Positions 17,961 to 27,064 of a stretch of DNA of 64,000 bases are shown here, in pieces. The stretch spans positions 19,114 through 83,113 of the forward strand of contig CALDWW010000031.1 in the NCBI GenBank assembly GCA_937924335.1. The letters are read 5' to 3'. This DNA is from an uncultured Gammaproteobacteria bacterium. GTDB taxonomy: Bacteria > Pseudomonadota > Gammaproteobacteria > Steroidobacterales > XN24. The notes beneath the pieces are model-generated. The model did no database searches and had not been told where the DNA came from. It saw only the letters and a program-made list of their open reading frames with translations. Within the stretch, counting starts at the first letter, position 1. The number at the start of each line of letters is the position of its first letter. Position numbers and translations under genes: made by a program.

Positions 17961-18992
17961 ATGGACTGGATCGATCTGCCCACGACATGGGCCGCGCTCC
18001 TGGGGATTGCGGTCTTCATGTATATCCTGCTCGACGGGATGGACCTGGGTGTCGGCATATTGTTCCCGTTCGCCAATACAGACGAAGACCGGGACATCAT
18101 GATGAATTCCATCGCGCCGGTCTGGGACGGGAACGAGACCTGGCTGGTCCTCGGCGGCGGCGGCCTGTTCGCCGCATTCCCCAAGGCATACGCGGCGCTG
18201 ATGCCCGCAGTCTACATGCCCATCGGATTCATGCTCACCGCCTTGATCTTCCGCGGCGTGGCTTTCGAATTCCGCTTCAAGGCCAGTGGTTCAGGACAGC
18301 GGGTCTGGGATCAGGCATTCCACTGGGGATCCGTGATCGCAACATTTTCTCAAGGCCTGGTGCTCGGAGCGATCGTCCAGGGGGTGACGCTGGACGACGG
18401 CCGCTTCGTGGGTGGCATGTTCGAGTGGCTGACGCCATTCAGCTTCGTGGTCGGCTGCGCCATGGTCTGGGGCTATGTGCTCCTGGGCAGCACCTGGATG
18501 ATTATCAAGACCGAGGGTGAACTCCTGGAGTGGGCACGGCGCGTCGGCATGATCTCGGCTGCTGTGGTGCTGCTGATGATGGCCGTGGTGAGTTTTTGGG
18601 TGCCGGCACTGGATGCTGCCGCGGCGGATCGTTGGGGCCTTCGCTATCCGGACGTGGACTGGGCCAAGCTGCTGCCGCTGACACCCATACCGCTACTGGT
18701 GGTGGTCGCCTTCTGGAAGCTGGTAACGAGCCTGCGCAAGGACACTACCTATGCGCCGCATATCTGGGCCTCGTCGTTGTTCCTTCTCGGATTCATCGGA
18801 CTGATGGTCGGTATCAATCCGTATCTGGTCCCGTACGGCTTGACCATCCACGAGGCGGCTGCTGCACCCAAGTCGCAGAGTCTCCTGCTGGTGGGTGCAG
18901 TCATCATGTTACCGATCATTCTTGGTTACACCGCGTATGTGTACTGGATATTCCGTGGCAAGGTGAAGGCAGATGCCGGCTATCACGCCTGA
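17961..18992 (+). CDS. cydB: Cytochrome bd quinol oxidase subunit II
   Basis: 343 residues, hydrophobic throughout, with the subunit II start LPTTWAALLGIAVFMYILLDGMDLGVGI and the conserved GNETWLVLGGGGLFAAFP. It forms the heterodimer with subunit I in the inner membrane. It lies 29 bp after cydA with a purine-rich ribosome site (GAGGGTCAGG). Its last 20 bases overlap the start of a DUF2474-type mini-gene in another frame. No cydDC assembly transporter is in the window. Confidence 0.95.
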   Translation: MDWIDLPTTWAALLGIAVFMYILLDGMDLGVGILFPFANTDEDRDIMMNSIAPVWDGNETWLVLGGGGLFAAFPKAYAALMPAVYMPIGFMLTALIFRGVAFEFRFKASGSGQRVWDQAFHWGSVIATFSQGLVLGAIVQGVTLDDGRFVGGMFEWLTPFSFVVGCAMVWGYVLLGSTWMIIKTEGELLEWARRVGMISAAVVLLMMAVVSFWVPALDAAAADRWGLRYPDVDWAKLLPLTPIPLLVVVAFWKLVTSLRKDTTYAPHIWASSLFLLGFIGLMVGINPYLVPYGLTIHEAAAAPKSQSLLLVGAVIMLPIILGYTAYVYWIFRGKVKADAGYHA

Positions 18993-19122
18993 CAACAGTC
19001 CGTACGCGGGTACGCCACCCAGTCGCCTGCGTCGCCTGGCATGGTTCGCGCTGCTCTACACCGCCAGCCTTGCTGCCTGGGGTGCTCTCGCCTATCTTAT
19101 CCGCGTGATGATCGTCCCTTAG
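18973..19122 (+). CDS. DUF2474-type small membrane subunit of cytochrome bd
   Basis: A 49-residue protein overlapping the 3' end of cydB by 20 bp. It has an Arg-rich start (SRLRRLAWFALLYTAS) and one transmembrane helix ending in AYLIRVMIVP. This size, position and RL-x-WF start are typical of DUF2474 proteins, which follow cioB/cydB in many CIO-type operons and are thought to act like CydX/CydZ as a small third subunit. ATG 18973 is preceded by AAGGTGAAGG inside cydB. Translational coupling with cydB is likely. Confidence 0.8.
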   Translation: MPAITPDNSPYAGTPPSRLRRLAWFALLYTASLAAWGALAYLIRVMIVP

Positions 19123-19180
19123 GATATCCCCGGCTTGCCGGATTGCCGTGCCGCGGTGATACTCTGATCGCAGCCGACCC

Positions 19181-19195
19181 GGGAGGGATACGCTG
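19181..19195 (+). promoter_or_regulatory. Ribosome binding site deciding a CTG start for mltF
   Basis: GGGAGGGA at 19181-19188 is a strong Shine-Dalgarno sequence four bases before CTG 19193 (about seven from its GGAGG-like core). It is about 37 bases from the first ATG (19226), too far to serve it. Between the in-frame stop at 19157 and that ATG there is no ATG, GTG or TTG. Confidence 0.5.
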
Positions 19196-20716
19196 CGCAA
19201 GCCTCTCCACATCTGCCTGCTGGCCATGGTGCTCATCGCGATCGGCTGTGGCAGGCAGCCGCCCACGGAGACGGAAGCCCGATCCGAGGAGATCGGCTCG
19301 GTGTCTCCCCTGTCTCATCGACCCGAAGACGTCGAAGGACTGCAGGTCCCGGAACAGCTGGAGGGGGTCGTAGAGCCCTGGCACGGCGATCTGTCCGAGA
19401 TGGTCGAACGCAGAATGGTACGGGTCGCCGTCGCGCGCGGTGGGTTCTTCTACTACATCCGCGACGGCAAGCAGCACGGGCTCACCTCGGAAGCGGTGCG
19501 CCTCTTCGAGAAGTTCCTCAACGGGAAACTCGGCCTGTCCGGCACAAGTCGGGTGCACGTTATCGCTCTACCGCTGACCAGAGACCAACTCCTGGGGGCA
19601 GTAGTCGATGGTCACGCGGACATCGCGGCGGGCGGGCTGACCGTGACTGCCGACCGCCGGCAACTGGTGGACTTCTCCTCTCCCTGGCTGACCGATGTCA
19701 GGGAACTGGTAGTCACCGGACCGGTCGCGGTGCCGATTGCGAGTCTGGACGATCTGTCTGGCAGAGAAGTCGTAGTGAGGGTATCCAGTTCGTACTACGA
19801 GAGCCTGCTCGCATTGAGCGAAGGTTTCGTCGCTTCGGGCAGGCCGGCGATAGACATATTGCCGGCCCACGAGATCTTCGAAGACGAGGACCTGCTGGAG
19901 ATGGCCTCGGCTGGCATGATCAGCATCACGGTGGCGGACGACTTTGTGGCGCGATTCTGGTCGCAGGTATTTGCGGATCTGACCCTGCACGAGGATCTGG
20001 CTGTGAGGGAAGCGGGCGCCATCGCCTGGGGCTTCCGCAAGAAGAGTCCGGAGCTAAAGGCGGCAATCAATGAATTTATCGACAGCAACCGGCTCGGTAC
20101 AAAGACGGGCAACATCGTCCGCAATCGTTACCTCAACGATCCGGATCGCGTCGTCAACGCGCTGTCCGGCGACCGGCTCGAACAGCTCTCGAAAGAGGCG
20201 CCGTTCTTCCGGGAATACGCGGAGCGTTTCGGTCTTGACTGGCTCCAGCTGGCCGCCCAGGGATTCCAGGAGTCGAGGCTGGACAACAGTAGACACAGCG
20301 CCGCCGGCGCCGTCGGCATCATGCAGGTCATGCCCCAGACGGCACGCATGATGAAGGTCCGCGATTACAGATCGATGGAGGGCAGTATCCACGCCGGCGC
20401 CAAGTATATGCGTCATCTGATCGACGAATATTTCCATGACGAGAGCATCGATCCGATGAATCGATGGCTGTTCGCGCTCGCCGGGTACAACGCCGGTGGT
20501 GCAAGAATCAACCGCTACCGGGAGAAGGCGGCAACGGATGGTCTGGATCCCGATCGCTGGTTTGGCGAAGTGGAACAAGTAGCCGCCGACGGAGTCGGAT
20601 CGGAAACCGTCAACTACGTGCGCAACGTGATGAAATATTATCTGGCGTACAGGATGACCTTCGAACGTGAGGAACTTCGACGCGATGTGCTCGCGCGTCT
20701 GGCGCGTGCGGATTGA
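19193..20716 (+). CDS. mltF: Membrane-bound lytic murein transglycosylase F
   Basis: Two domains: a solute-binding-protein-like (SBP_bac_3) sensor (about residues 65-310) and a C-terminal lytic transglycosylase domain (about 330-490) with the catalytic Glu in GFQESRLD, then GAVGIMQVMP and LAGYNAGG. It cleaves peptidoglycan from the outer membrane, with the first domain as an allosteric muropeptide sensor in known MltF. Reading from CTG 19193 gives a complete lipoprotein signal (charged RKPLH, hydrophobic stretch, IAIGC). From the first ATG (19226) only MVLIAIGC is left, with no charged n-region. I therefore propose a CTG start; ATG 19226 is the conservative alternative. Confidence 0.88.
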   Translation: MRKPLHICLLAMVLIAIGCGRQPPTETEARSEEIGSVSPLSHRPEDVEGLQVPEQLEGVVEPWHGDLSEMVERRMVRVAVARGGFFYYIRDGKQHGLTSEAVRLFEKFLNGKLGLSGTSRVHVIALPLTRDQLLGAVVDGHADIAAGGLTVTADRRQLVDFSSPWLTDVRELVVTGPVAVPIASLDDLSGREVVVRVSSSYYESLLALSEGFVASGRPAIDILPAHEIFEDEDLLEMASAGMISITVADDFVARFWSQVFADLTLHEDLAVREAGAIAWGFRKKSPELKAAINEFIDSNRLGTKTGNIVRNRYLNDPDRVVNALSGDRLEQLSKEAPFFREYAERFGLDWLQLAAQGFQESRLDNSRHSAAGAVGIMQVMPQTARMMKVRDYRSMEGSIHAGAKYMRHLIDEYFHDESIDPMNRWLFALAGYNAGGARINRYREKAATDGLDPDRWFGEVEQVAADGVGSETVNYVRNVMKYYLAYRMTFEREELRRDVLARLARAD

Positions 20717-20743
20717 ATCGCGGCCTGAGCGAACAACCCGGCC

Positions 20744-21145
20744 TTACACGCCAAGCTCCCTGCAGGCTGCCTCCACGACCAGTTTGTCGTCTTCAAATCC
20801 GATCAATGACTCACGGTCGTCCTCCGCGTCTGACTCCATCACGAAGTACAACACGGCCGCCTGGACCATGCGCCGATGCTGCTCGCCTGAGTCAACGGTC
20901 AGAGTGTCGATTAGTCGATGACAGCGATTGGCGATCGCCTGCGCTGTGTCCACGTCCATGTGATCCACATCCCTGGACGAAACCTCCACGCTGACAAGAT
21001 AGGTGGCCACACGGCGGCGCAACTCCTCGCGCGACAGGCGCGGACCCGACATCAGCCTCTGGAACAGGGCAGCGATGGCCTCGGGTAGTGACTCCACTAC
21101 CCTGGCAACTGAAAATGCGCGATCGGGATTGCGATCACTGTTCAA
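20744..21145 (-). CDS. Uncharacterised small acidic protein
   Basis: About 133 residues, not recognised. No signal peptide or membrane helix is visible; it looks helical, ending with YFVMESDAEDDRESLIGF and a Cys near the end. TTG 21145 is preferred because AGGAG lies six bases upstream; GTG 21199 would give 151 residues but has no ribosome site. It follows the pseudophosphatase by about 90 bp on the same strand and may be the third gene of the amidohydrolase operon. The body length and lack of low complexity suggest a real gene. Confidence 0.6.
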   Translation of the reverse strand: MNSDRNPDRAFSVARVVESLPEAIAALFQRLMSGPRLSREELRRRVATYLVSVEVSSRDVDHMDVDTAQAIANRCHRLIDTLTVDSGEQHRRMVQAAVLYFVMESDAEDDRESLIGFEDDKLVVEAACRELGV

Positions 21146-21235
21146 GCTCGACTCCTCTGCGACCTGCTCCGCTCGCGCGCCTCTTGGGCTACCGGCCACG
21201 AATACACCGACCAGCAGGCGAAACCGTACGCCAGC

Positions 21236-21769
21236 TCAGGGTTGGCCCGCACCGGCCTCCCATTCGCGGATGTACTCGATCTGCTGATCCGTCTCAGGAA
21301 TCTGTGGCTCCCACGCGCTCTTCTCCATCGAACTGTAGAGGATCGCGAGCTTACGGATCGCGCGGTCGCCGTTCAGGCCGCACTCCACGAGATAACAACC
21401 GATCGCCACGCCGGTGCGGCCGACGCCACGATTCGCATGGATATAGGTCGTCTGTCCGCGACTGATAGCGTCACTGATCTCGCGGAAGATGGCAGCCATT
21501 TGCACCGGGCTGCGCGGGATCCCCTTGTCGCGAATAGGGTGGTGGCTATACTGGACATCGACACCGAGCATCTCGGCTTCCCGTTGCAGTGCCTCATCGT
21601 AGGCAGGACATTCCTTCCTCTCGGACAGGTCGATGAACTGCCCGACTCCCGACACCAGGAACCGGCGGATACGCCGGGTCGCGTCGTCAGGGCCTTCCAC
21701 GCCCGGATGCTCCCCGGCGAGGAGTACGTCCGGAATCACCCAGAAAGAGTTGTCGATGGGTTTCGTCAT
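21236..21769 (-). CDS. Inactive PTP-like phosphatase paralogue (catalytic Cys replaced by Ala)
   Basis: 177 residues, clearly homologous to the phosphatase at 993-1514. The P-loop reads HANRGVGRTG: residue 112 is Ala (codon GCG, first base 21436), exactly where the paralogue has nucleophilic Cys112, while the phosphate-binding Arg and the rest of the loop are kept. The Asp in HPIRDKG, the likely general acid, is also kept. The reading frame is intact, so this is a conserved pseudophosphatase rather than a decaying gene; it may bind phosphorylated ligands without hydrolysing them (inference). The start is ATG 21769, 6 bp after the amidohydrolase stop. Confidence 0.85.
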   Translation of the reverse strand: MTKPIDNSFWVIPDVLLAGEHPGVEGPDDATRRIRRFLVSGVGQFIDLSERKECPAYDEALQREAEMLGVDVQYSHHPIRDKGIPRSPVQMAAIFREISDAISRGQTTYIHANRGVGRTGVAIGCYLVECGLNGDRAIRKLAILYSSMEKSAWEPQIPETDQQIEYIREWEAGAGQP

Positions 21770-21775
21770 GCTGTC

Positions 21776-23263
21776 TCAGTCAACCCCCCGCTCCGGGCGC
21801 TGAAGACTGACCTGAGTGTGGAACCGGCCGCCGCGTACGACAGCTTCAAGCTGGCGAAAGTTGGCCACATCCTGCGACGGGTCCGCCCCCAGCACGAGCA
21901 GGTCTGCAATCTTGCCGGCCTCCACGGTGCCGATTTCGCTCTCGCGCTGCATCGCTCGGGCACCGTTCAGAGTCGCCGCTGCGATGACGTCCATAGCAGG
22001 CATCCCGGCCGCTTGCATGGCTTCCATTTCAGCATGGATCGATGGTCCGGTCACTGTCAGAGGATTGCCCGCGTCTGTGCCCATCGCGATCGTAGCACCG
22101 GCTTCATGAACGGCCATCAGGTTGCCGACCATCAATTCATAGGCCTTCGCCGCGCGGTCTGCGTAGGCATCAAGCCTCTCACGGTCGAACCGCCCGAACT
22201 GGCCGGATTCCGCTGACTGCGCAATCTTCGCCAGCGTGTCCTGATCGACACAGCGGTTGGGATCATCCACCTCCGGTGGCGGCTCGCCGGTCAGCACCGA
22301 TTCGTACATTTTTACGTACCCGCTCCTCACGACCAGAGTCGGCATGTATATCACCTCCCGTGCCGGGTCGGTCAGCAGGCCGATGAATTCCTCGTCCACC
22401 GCCTCGTCCTGCACGCTGTGCACGAGCACACGCGCTCCGGCGCGCAACGCGACTTTGGCTTCCCGAAGCGTTGTTGCGTGTACGAGCATCTGCACACCGT
22501 AGGTTCGGGCCTCGTCGCCGACTGCATACAGGCGCGCATCGAGTTGTTCGCGCATCTCCGCGGAGGGCTTCAGAAACCAGACCTTCACGGCATCGGTGTG
22601 GTTCGCCGCCAGATACCGAACGCCGGCCCGACCAGACTCTTCGTCGTTCAGTTCGATGACTCTTCGCTCCGCCGGAAGCACCCACTTGGGCGGACTCACG
22701 TGACTGATGAACGGCCCCGCGACCGCGACATGGGGCGCGAAGGTATCACCACGAACCCGTTCCCTCAGGGTCCACGTCCAGGGGAAGCCGCCGACGTCGA
22801 AAGTCGCGGTGACGCCGGAGCAAAGATAGGCTCTGAAATACCTCTCCGGCATCGTCCGCTGCCGGAACTCGACGGCCTCGAAGGGATAGAGGGATCGAAC
22901 GTCCAGGGCGTCCGGGCGGCCATCACCCCACGCTGTCTGGTCATAGTGCACATGAGCGTCGACGATGCCGGGCGTAATCCATCTTCCGGAGACATCGATC
23001 AGGCGAGCTGAGTCCGCAACGCCGCAGTCTGACGAAGAGCCTGCGCACTGGATCCGGTCTCCATCGATCAGCACGACGGCATCATTGACAGGTGCGCCGC
23101 CGGTGCCATCGATCAGTGTCCCGCCGACCAGCGCCACCAGCGTCGACGCGACCGGGGACTGGTCTCGATCAGCAGGCACCGGACGGTCTGAACACGCGGC
23201 TAACAGGCATGCCGTCGAGATAGCTATGGCGAATCGTGTGGGCAGCCCAGTCAATCTACGCAT
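21776..23263 (-). CDS. Exported amidohydrolase-family lipoprotein (imidazolonepropionase-like)
   Basis: 495 residues with a lipoprotein signal (lipobox LLAACS) and the metal-dependent amidohydrolase fold: HxH in DAHVHYD, a likely bridging Lys in AVKVWF, His in LVHAT and VLVHSV, and the catalytic Asp in MGTDAGN. Such periplasmic members hydrolyse cyclic amides, dipeptides or prolidase-type substrates; the exact substrate is not predictable. First gene of a leftward operon with the pseudophosphatase (6-bp gap). The start is ATG 23263 with no strong ribosome site. Confidence 0.87.
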   Translation of the reverse strand: MRRLTGLPTRFAIAISTACLLAACSDRPVPADRDQSPVASTLVALVGGTLIDGTGGAPVNDAVVLIDGDRIQCAGSSSDCGVADSARLIDVSGRWITPGIVDAHVHYDQTAWGDGRPDALDVRSLYPFEAVEFRQRTMPERYFRAYLCSGVTATFDVGGFPWTWTLRERVRGDTFAPHVAVAGPFISHVSPPKWVLPAERRVIELNDEESGRAGVRYLAANHTDAVKVWFLKPSAEMREQLDARLYAVGDEARTYGVQMLVHATTLREAKVALRAGARVLVHSVQDEAVDEEFIGLLTDPAREVIYMPTLVVRSGYVKMYESVLTGEPPPEVDDPNRCVDQDTLAKIAQSAESGQFGRFDRERLDAYADRAAKAYELMVGNLMAVHEAGATIAMGTDAGNPLTVTGPSIHAEMEAMQAAGMPAMDVIAAATLNGARAMQRESEIGTVEAGKIADLLVLGADPSQDVANFRQLEAVVRGGRFHTQVSLQRPERGVD

Positions 23264-23406
23264 GGGGGCGTAGTGTACTTATGCTGGGTTGCGGGTAAAG
23301 CACTGGGCACCAGCCAGGTCCGGCAGTCCCCTTGCCGGCCGTCGAGAGGAACTGTCAGCGAGCTACGCCTGCACCCAACTACGCTGGACGATCGCGAGGT
23401 GGACAG

Positions 23407-24093
23407 CTATCCCTGACCCGCGAGGCGGTCCGCCCAGCGGGTAGTCTCGGGCAGTCGGTAGCGAGTCAGGCAGGCAAGCGTGTAATGGATCGCCGTCTCG
23501 AGAGAGACACGATGACCCGTTGAGACGAAGAGCGGCCGCACTCCCGCCCGGGTCCGCAGCACGGCACCGATCCTCTCCTCGCCGTCCATCAACGGGGTCC
23601 AGTCGCCCTTGTGTTCCGGGACATCTGAGTGGCAGCCGATCAGTCGACTCTTGGCCACGCCGATGGTGGGCAACCCCGTCAGCACCCCAAGGTGACAGGC
23701 CAGTCCGAATCTCCGCGGGTGGGCGTATCCCTGCCCGTCGCAGAGGACGATATCCGGGGCTCTCTGCAATCGGCCCATGGCCTCGAGCAACACCGGTATC
23801 TCGCGGAATGAGAGTAGCCCCGGCACGTAGGGAAACGTCGTTGGCCGACGCGCAATGGCGTGCTCCTCGAGCACGAGATCCGGGAAACTGAGGACTGCTA
23901 CCGCCCCCCGGGTGGTGTTGAGGCCATCCTCGAATGCCACGTCGGTTCCCGCGACATACCTGACTGCCCCCAGGTCGTCCTCTCGCACGACCAGTCGTCG
24001 CAGATCCTGCTGGATATCCCGGGCCTCGGCCGGAGTGACTTCCCAGGAGTGAGCCGTCACGCTTGCATCCGGCCGCAAACGCGCACCGGCCAC
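23407..24093 (-). CDS. nfi: Endonuclease V (deoxyinosine 3' endonuclease)
   Basis: 228 residues with the family motifs: GTDVAF (first catalytic Asp), [12 protein letters not shown] (the PYIP wedge that recognises the deaminated base), and [20 protein letters not shown] (second Asp and substrate loop), then GVAKSRLIG. It cuts one phosphodiester 3' of deoxyinosine to start repair of deaminated adenine. GTG 24093 is the longest start; a GTG about 11 codons in is possible. It is divergent from the nhaC gene. Confidence 0.93.
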   Translation of the reverse strand: MAGARLRPDASVTAHSWEVTPAEARDIQQDLRRLVVREDDLGAVRYVAGTDVAFEDGLNTTRGAVAVLSFPDLVLEEHAIARRPTTFPYVPGLLSFREIPVLLEAMGRLQRAPDIVLCDGQGYAHPRRFGLACHLGVLTGLPTIGVAKSRLIGCHSDVPEHKGDWTPLMDGEERIGAVLRTRAGVRPLFVSTGHRVSLETAIHYTLACLTRYRLPETTRWADRLAGQG

Positions 24094-24243
24094 GTCCCTT
24101 GTCGACGCGGTCCAGCCATCAGGGGAGGCCTGTTGCGACCGACGGGGCAGGCACCCGGAACACCGGGGTCAAGACACATACCAGGCGAGTCTAGCATCGG
24201 ACGATCATGTGCGACGGTACGTTGATTGGACCGGTAGTGACGT

Positions 24244-24271
24244 TTGTAACACGGACATCGACCCCTATACT
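24244..24271 (+). promoter_or_regulatory. Candidate sigma-70 promoter for the NhaC antiporter gene
   Basis: -35 TTGTAA (24244-24249), 16-bp spacer, -10 TATACT (24266-24271, one mismatch to TATAAT). It lies about 48 bp before the ATG at 24319 in the divergent region shared with endonuclease V. Confidence 0.5.
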
Positions 24272-24318
24272 GGCCTCGCCGGACGCCCATAACCACAACA
24301 GCAACGCGACGGGACCCA

Positions 24319-25821
24319 ATGGAAAGAGACCACGCCAGCCGACCGAAGTCTGGCAGCTCGGTACAGATACCCAGCCTTCGAGATGCGATAACGCCCGTCG
24401 TCGTACTGGTGCTGCTGTTATCGCTCTCGGTTTACCTGTTCGGCGATGACTCGTCCTACGGCGCCAATCAGGTGGCCCTGATCATCGCATCAGTCGTGGC
24501 CAGCTTCATCGCGATCAAGAACGGTCATCGCTGGCAGGATCTCCACGGTGCCATCTCTTCCGGCATCTCGGTGGCGATCGGCGCCATGCTCATCCTGCTC
24601 TCGGTTGGCGCGTTGATCGGCAGCTGGATGCTGGCCGGCACTGTGCCGGCGATGGTCTTTTACGGACTCGAGGTCCTTCATCCTTCAATCTTCTATGCAG
24701 CCACCTGTCTTATCTGCGCGTTGGTCGCCGTCTCTATCGGTAGCTCCTGGACCGTGGCCGGAACCATCGGCATCGGCCTGATGGGCGTCGCCATCGGTCT
24801 CGGTCTGAGGCCGGAGATCACCGCCGGTGCGATCATCTCCGGAGCCTACTTCGGGGACAAGATGTCGCCCCTGTCGGACACCACGAACCTTGCGCCTGCT
24901 GTCGCCGGCACCGAACTGTTCACCCACATCCGGCACATGGCCTGGACCACGGGCCCGTCCTTCCTGATCGCGCTGTTCCTGTTCACCACGATCGGCGTAT
25001 TTTCCACACCGCAGGGAGACAGCCTGCAGCTCGGGGGCCTGTCCGAGGTGCTGCGGCGCGAATTCAAGCTCGGGCCGCTTAACCTGCTGCCCGTCGCACT
25101 GATCGTCTGGATGGCGATCAAGCGCATACACGCGCTGCCGACGATCCTGGCCGGCGCCGCAGCGGGCGCGGTGCTCGCCGCGATCCTGCAACCCGGCCAG
25201 GCGATAGCTCTGGCCGCTTCTCCCGAACTCCCGGACTGGCTGGCCGTCATCAAGGGTGTGTGGATCTCCCTGTTCGACGGTTACGTGTCAGACACGGGCG
25301 ACGCGACCATAGACGACCTGCTGACTCGGGGCGGGATGATCAGTTTCCTCAATACGATCTTCCTGATCCTGACGGCCCTTTCGTTCGGCGCCGTGATGGA
25401 GCACACGGGCCTGCTCGAACGGATGATCGCGGCCCTCGTCCGGGCCGCACGTGGCACCGGGTCGCTCATCTCGGCCGTCGTCGGAACCACGATCCTCTCG
25501 AATGTCGTCACCGCGGATCAGTACATGTCCATCGTCGTCCCGGGCCGGATGTTCAGGGAGGAGTTCCGTCGACGCCGACTCAAGGCACGCAACCTCTCAC
25601 GCACGATCGAGGATGCAGGGACGCTAACCTCGCCTTTGATCCCCTGGAATACCTGCGGCGCCTACATGGCTGCGACCCTCGGGGTAGCAACGGTAGCCTA
25701 CCTGCCATTCTGCTTCCTGAATCTGATCAATCCGCTGGTGGCCATCTTCTACGGAATGCGCGATATCAAGATCGAAAGATATGGCGACGACGAGCAGATT
25801 CCGGCCATCGACCATGCCTGA
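24319..25821 (+). CDS. nhaC: Na+/H+ antiporter, NhaC family
   Basis: 500 residues, about eleven hydrophobic segments, with NhaC/ion-transporter motifs: SIGSSWTVAGTIG, GAIISGAYFGDKMSPLSDTTNLAP, a second-half LSNVVTADQYMSIVVPGRMF and SPLIPWNTCGAYMAATLGV. It exports Na+ (or swaps malate/lactate in relatives such as MleN) using the proton gradient, consistent with a saline habitat. ATG 24319 is the first start after a good sigma-70 promoter. Confidence 0.9.
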   Translation: MERDHASRPKSGSSVQIPSLRDAITPVVVLVLLLSLSVYLFGDDSSYGANQVALIIASVVASFIAIKNGHRWQDLHGAISSGISVAIGAMLILLSVGALIGSWMLAGTVPAMVFYGLEVLHPSIFYAATCLICALVAVSIGSSWTVAGTIGIGLMGVAIGLGLRPEITAGAIISGAYFGDKMSPLSDTTNLAPAVAGTELFTHIRHMAWTTGPSFLIALFLFTTIGVFSTPQGDSLQLGGLSEVLRREFKLGPLNLLPVALIVWMAIKRIHALPTILAGAAAGAVLAAILQPGQAIALAASPELPDWLAVIKGVWISLFDGYVSDTGDATIDDLLTRGGMISFLNTIFLILTALSFGAVMEHTGLLERMIAALVRAARGTGSLISAVVGTTILSNVVTADQYMSIVVPGRMFREEFRRRRLKARNLSRTIEDAGTLTSPLIPWNTCGAYMAATLGVATVAYLPFCFLNLINPLVAIFYGMRDIKIERYGDDEQIPAIDHA

Positions 25822-25867
25822 TTATCATCGCCCGGAGGACGGCGACTGATCGCTGTTTGCGGGCCGG

Positions 25868-26947
25868 CTAAAGACTGCCCAGGTACTGCGGATCCTGCGC
25901 GTCTTTCGGGAGCGGCCTGTTCACCAGGCGGAAGTCACTGAAGAACATCATGAAGCGCTCGTCACTCCCGGGCGAGAATACTCCAACCCGGCGTATCTTG
26001 TGCAGGCGGAGCTGCCGGCCATCCGGTCCATTACGGATCGCCTCCATCGGGATCTGGTACAGGTTGTAGCCGGGTTTCACGACCATGGTCAGGTCCGTGC
26101 GGTCGCCTGCGGCCTTCTCCCTGCGCTTGTCGTCGACCCGCAGGACAATCTCCCGCGGCAGGTCGAGTTCCGAATAGACCTCGATCTGCAGGGCGTTGTA
26201 CCCGCGCCAGTCCGTATAGGGCTCGTGCACCATGACCCCGGCGCCCGGCACGGCGTCGAACAAGACCATTGCGGTGATGCGCTCATTCCTGGACTTCCAC
26301 TGTGTCGGCGGCATGCCGATGAACAGCAATGAATCACGCACCTCTATGAACCTCTGCTGCCACCCGTCGGTCATGTCGACCACGCGCGGATATGCGCCGT
26401 TCCGGCCCGCGTATGACAAGGCCACCGGGAACAGCGTCTGCATGACGATCACCAGGATCAGAACGGAGCTCCAACCGATGATCTGACGCGGCCGACCCCG
26501 CAGACGGTCATGCTCCCGGCGCAACGGACGATCCAGTGCGGCGCTGAGAGTGACAAATGCGAGGCCGCCGAGAATGTTGCGCAGAAGCCGATCCTCGGCA
26601 GCGGGGGAATTGTCGGGAAAGAACAGCTGTAACGCGAGGCTCAGGATGATCACCGCTACGCCAGCCACAGCGTAGTAGAGCGACCGTTTGCGTATCCAGC
26701 GTCGCCCGATCAGCGCGGTCAATTCCAGCACGATCAGCCCGCCGATGCCGAAGAACAGCACATGGCGCAGTCGGTAGAGCTCGAAGAGGAAGAGATTGCT
26801 GCTGGGCGGATCATCCGCGATCAGCACGATGCTGGCCAGCAGGAATGCGGCAACATACAGAACGACCAGACGGGCAGCAGGCCCCTTTGCCCGCATAGTC
26901 CCCGCCCGGATTTCGTGAAACGGCTCGGTCGCGTTGTTATGTGCCAT
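25868..26947 (-). CDS. VanZ-like membrane domain fused to a beta-sandwich domain (paralogue A)
   Basis: 359 residues: four or five transmembrane helices (about 25-190) with a degraded VanZ-like pattern (SLALQLFFP then NILGGLAF), then a soluble domain (about 195-350) of alternating beta strands starting YPRVVDMTDGWQQRF. The soluble part resembles a carbohydrate-binding-like jelly roll (DWRGYNALQIEVYSE, EIVLRVDDKRREK). The same two-domain plan and many residues recur in the gene ending at 31661. Function unknown; a cell-envelope or polysaccharide role is a guess. ATG 26947 has GGAG upstream. It converges on nhaC. Confidence 0.7.
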   Translation of the reverse strand: MAHNNATEPFHEIRAGTMRAKGPAARLVVLYVAAFLLASIVLIADDPPSSNLFLFELYRLRHVLFFGIGGLIVLELTALIGRRWIRKRSLYYAVAGVAVIILSLALQLFFPDNSPAAEDRLLRNILGGLAFVTLSAALDRPLRREHDRLRGRPRQIIGWSSVLILVIVMQTLFPVALSYAGRNGAYPRVVDMTDGWQQRFIEVRDSLLFIGMPPTQWKSRNERITAMVLFDAVPGAGVMVHEPYTDWRGYNALQIEVYSELDLPREIVLRVDDKRREKAAGDRTDLTMVVKPGYNLYQIPMEAIRNGPDGRQLRLHKIRRVGVFSPGSDERFMMFFSDFRLVNRPLPKDAQDPQYLGSL

Positions 26948-27064
26948 GCGACTCCGGTGTTACGTCACCGCGCGAACGGACGCGGTCATCTCCCCCTGGA
27001 GCGCATCGCCCGCCCGGACCAAACTACTCCGCGGATCGCTTGACAGCAATCCTGCGGTACACGG

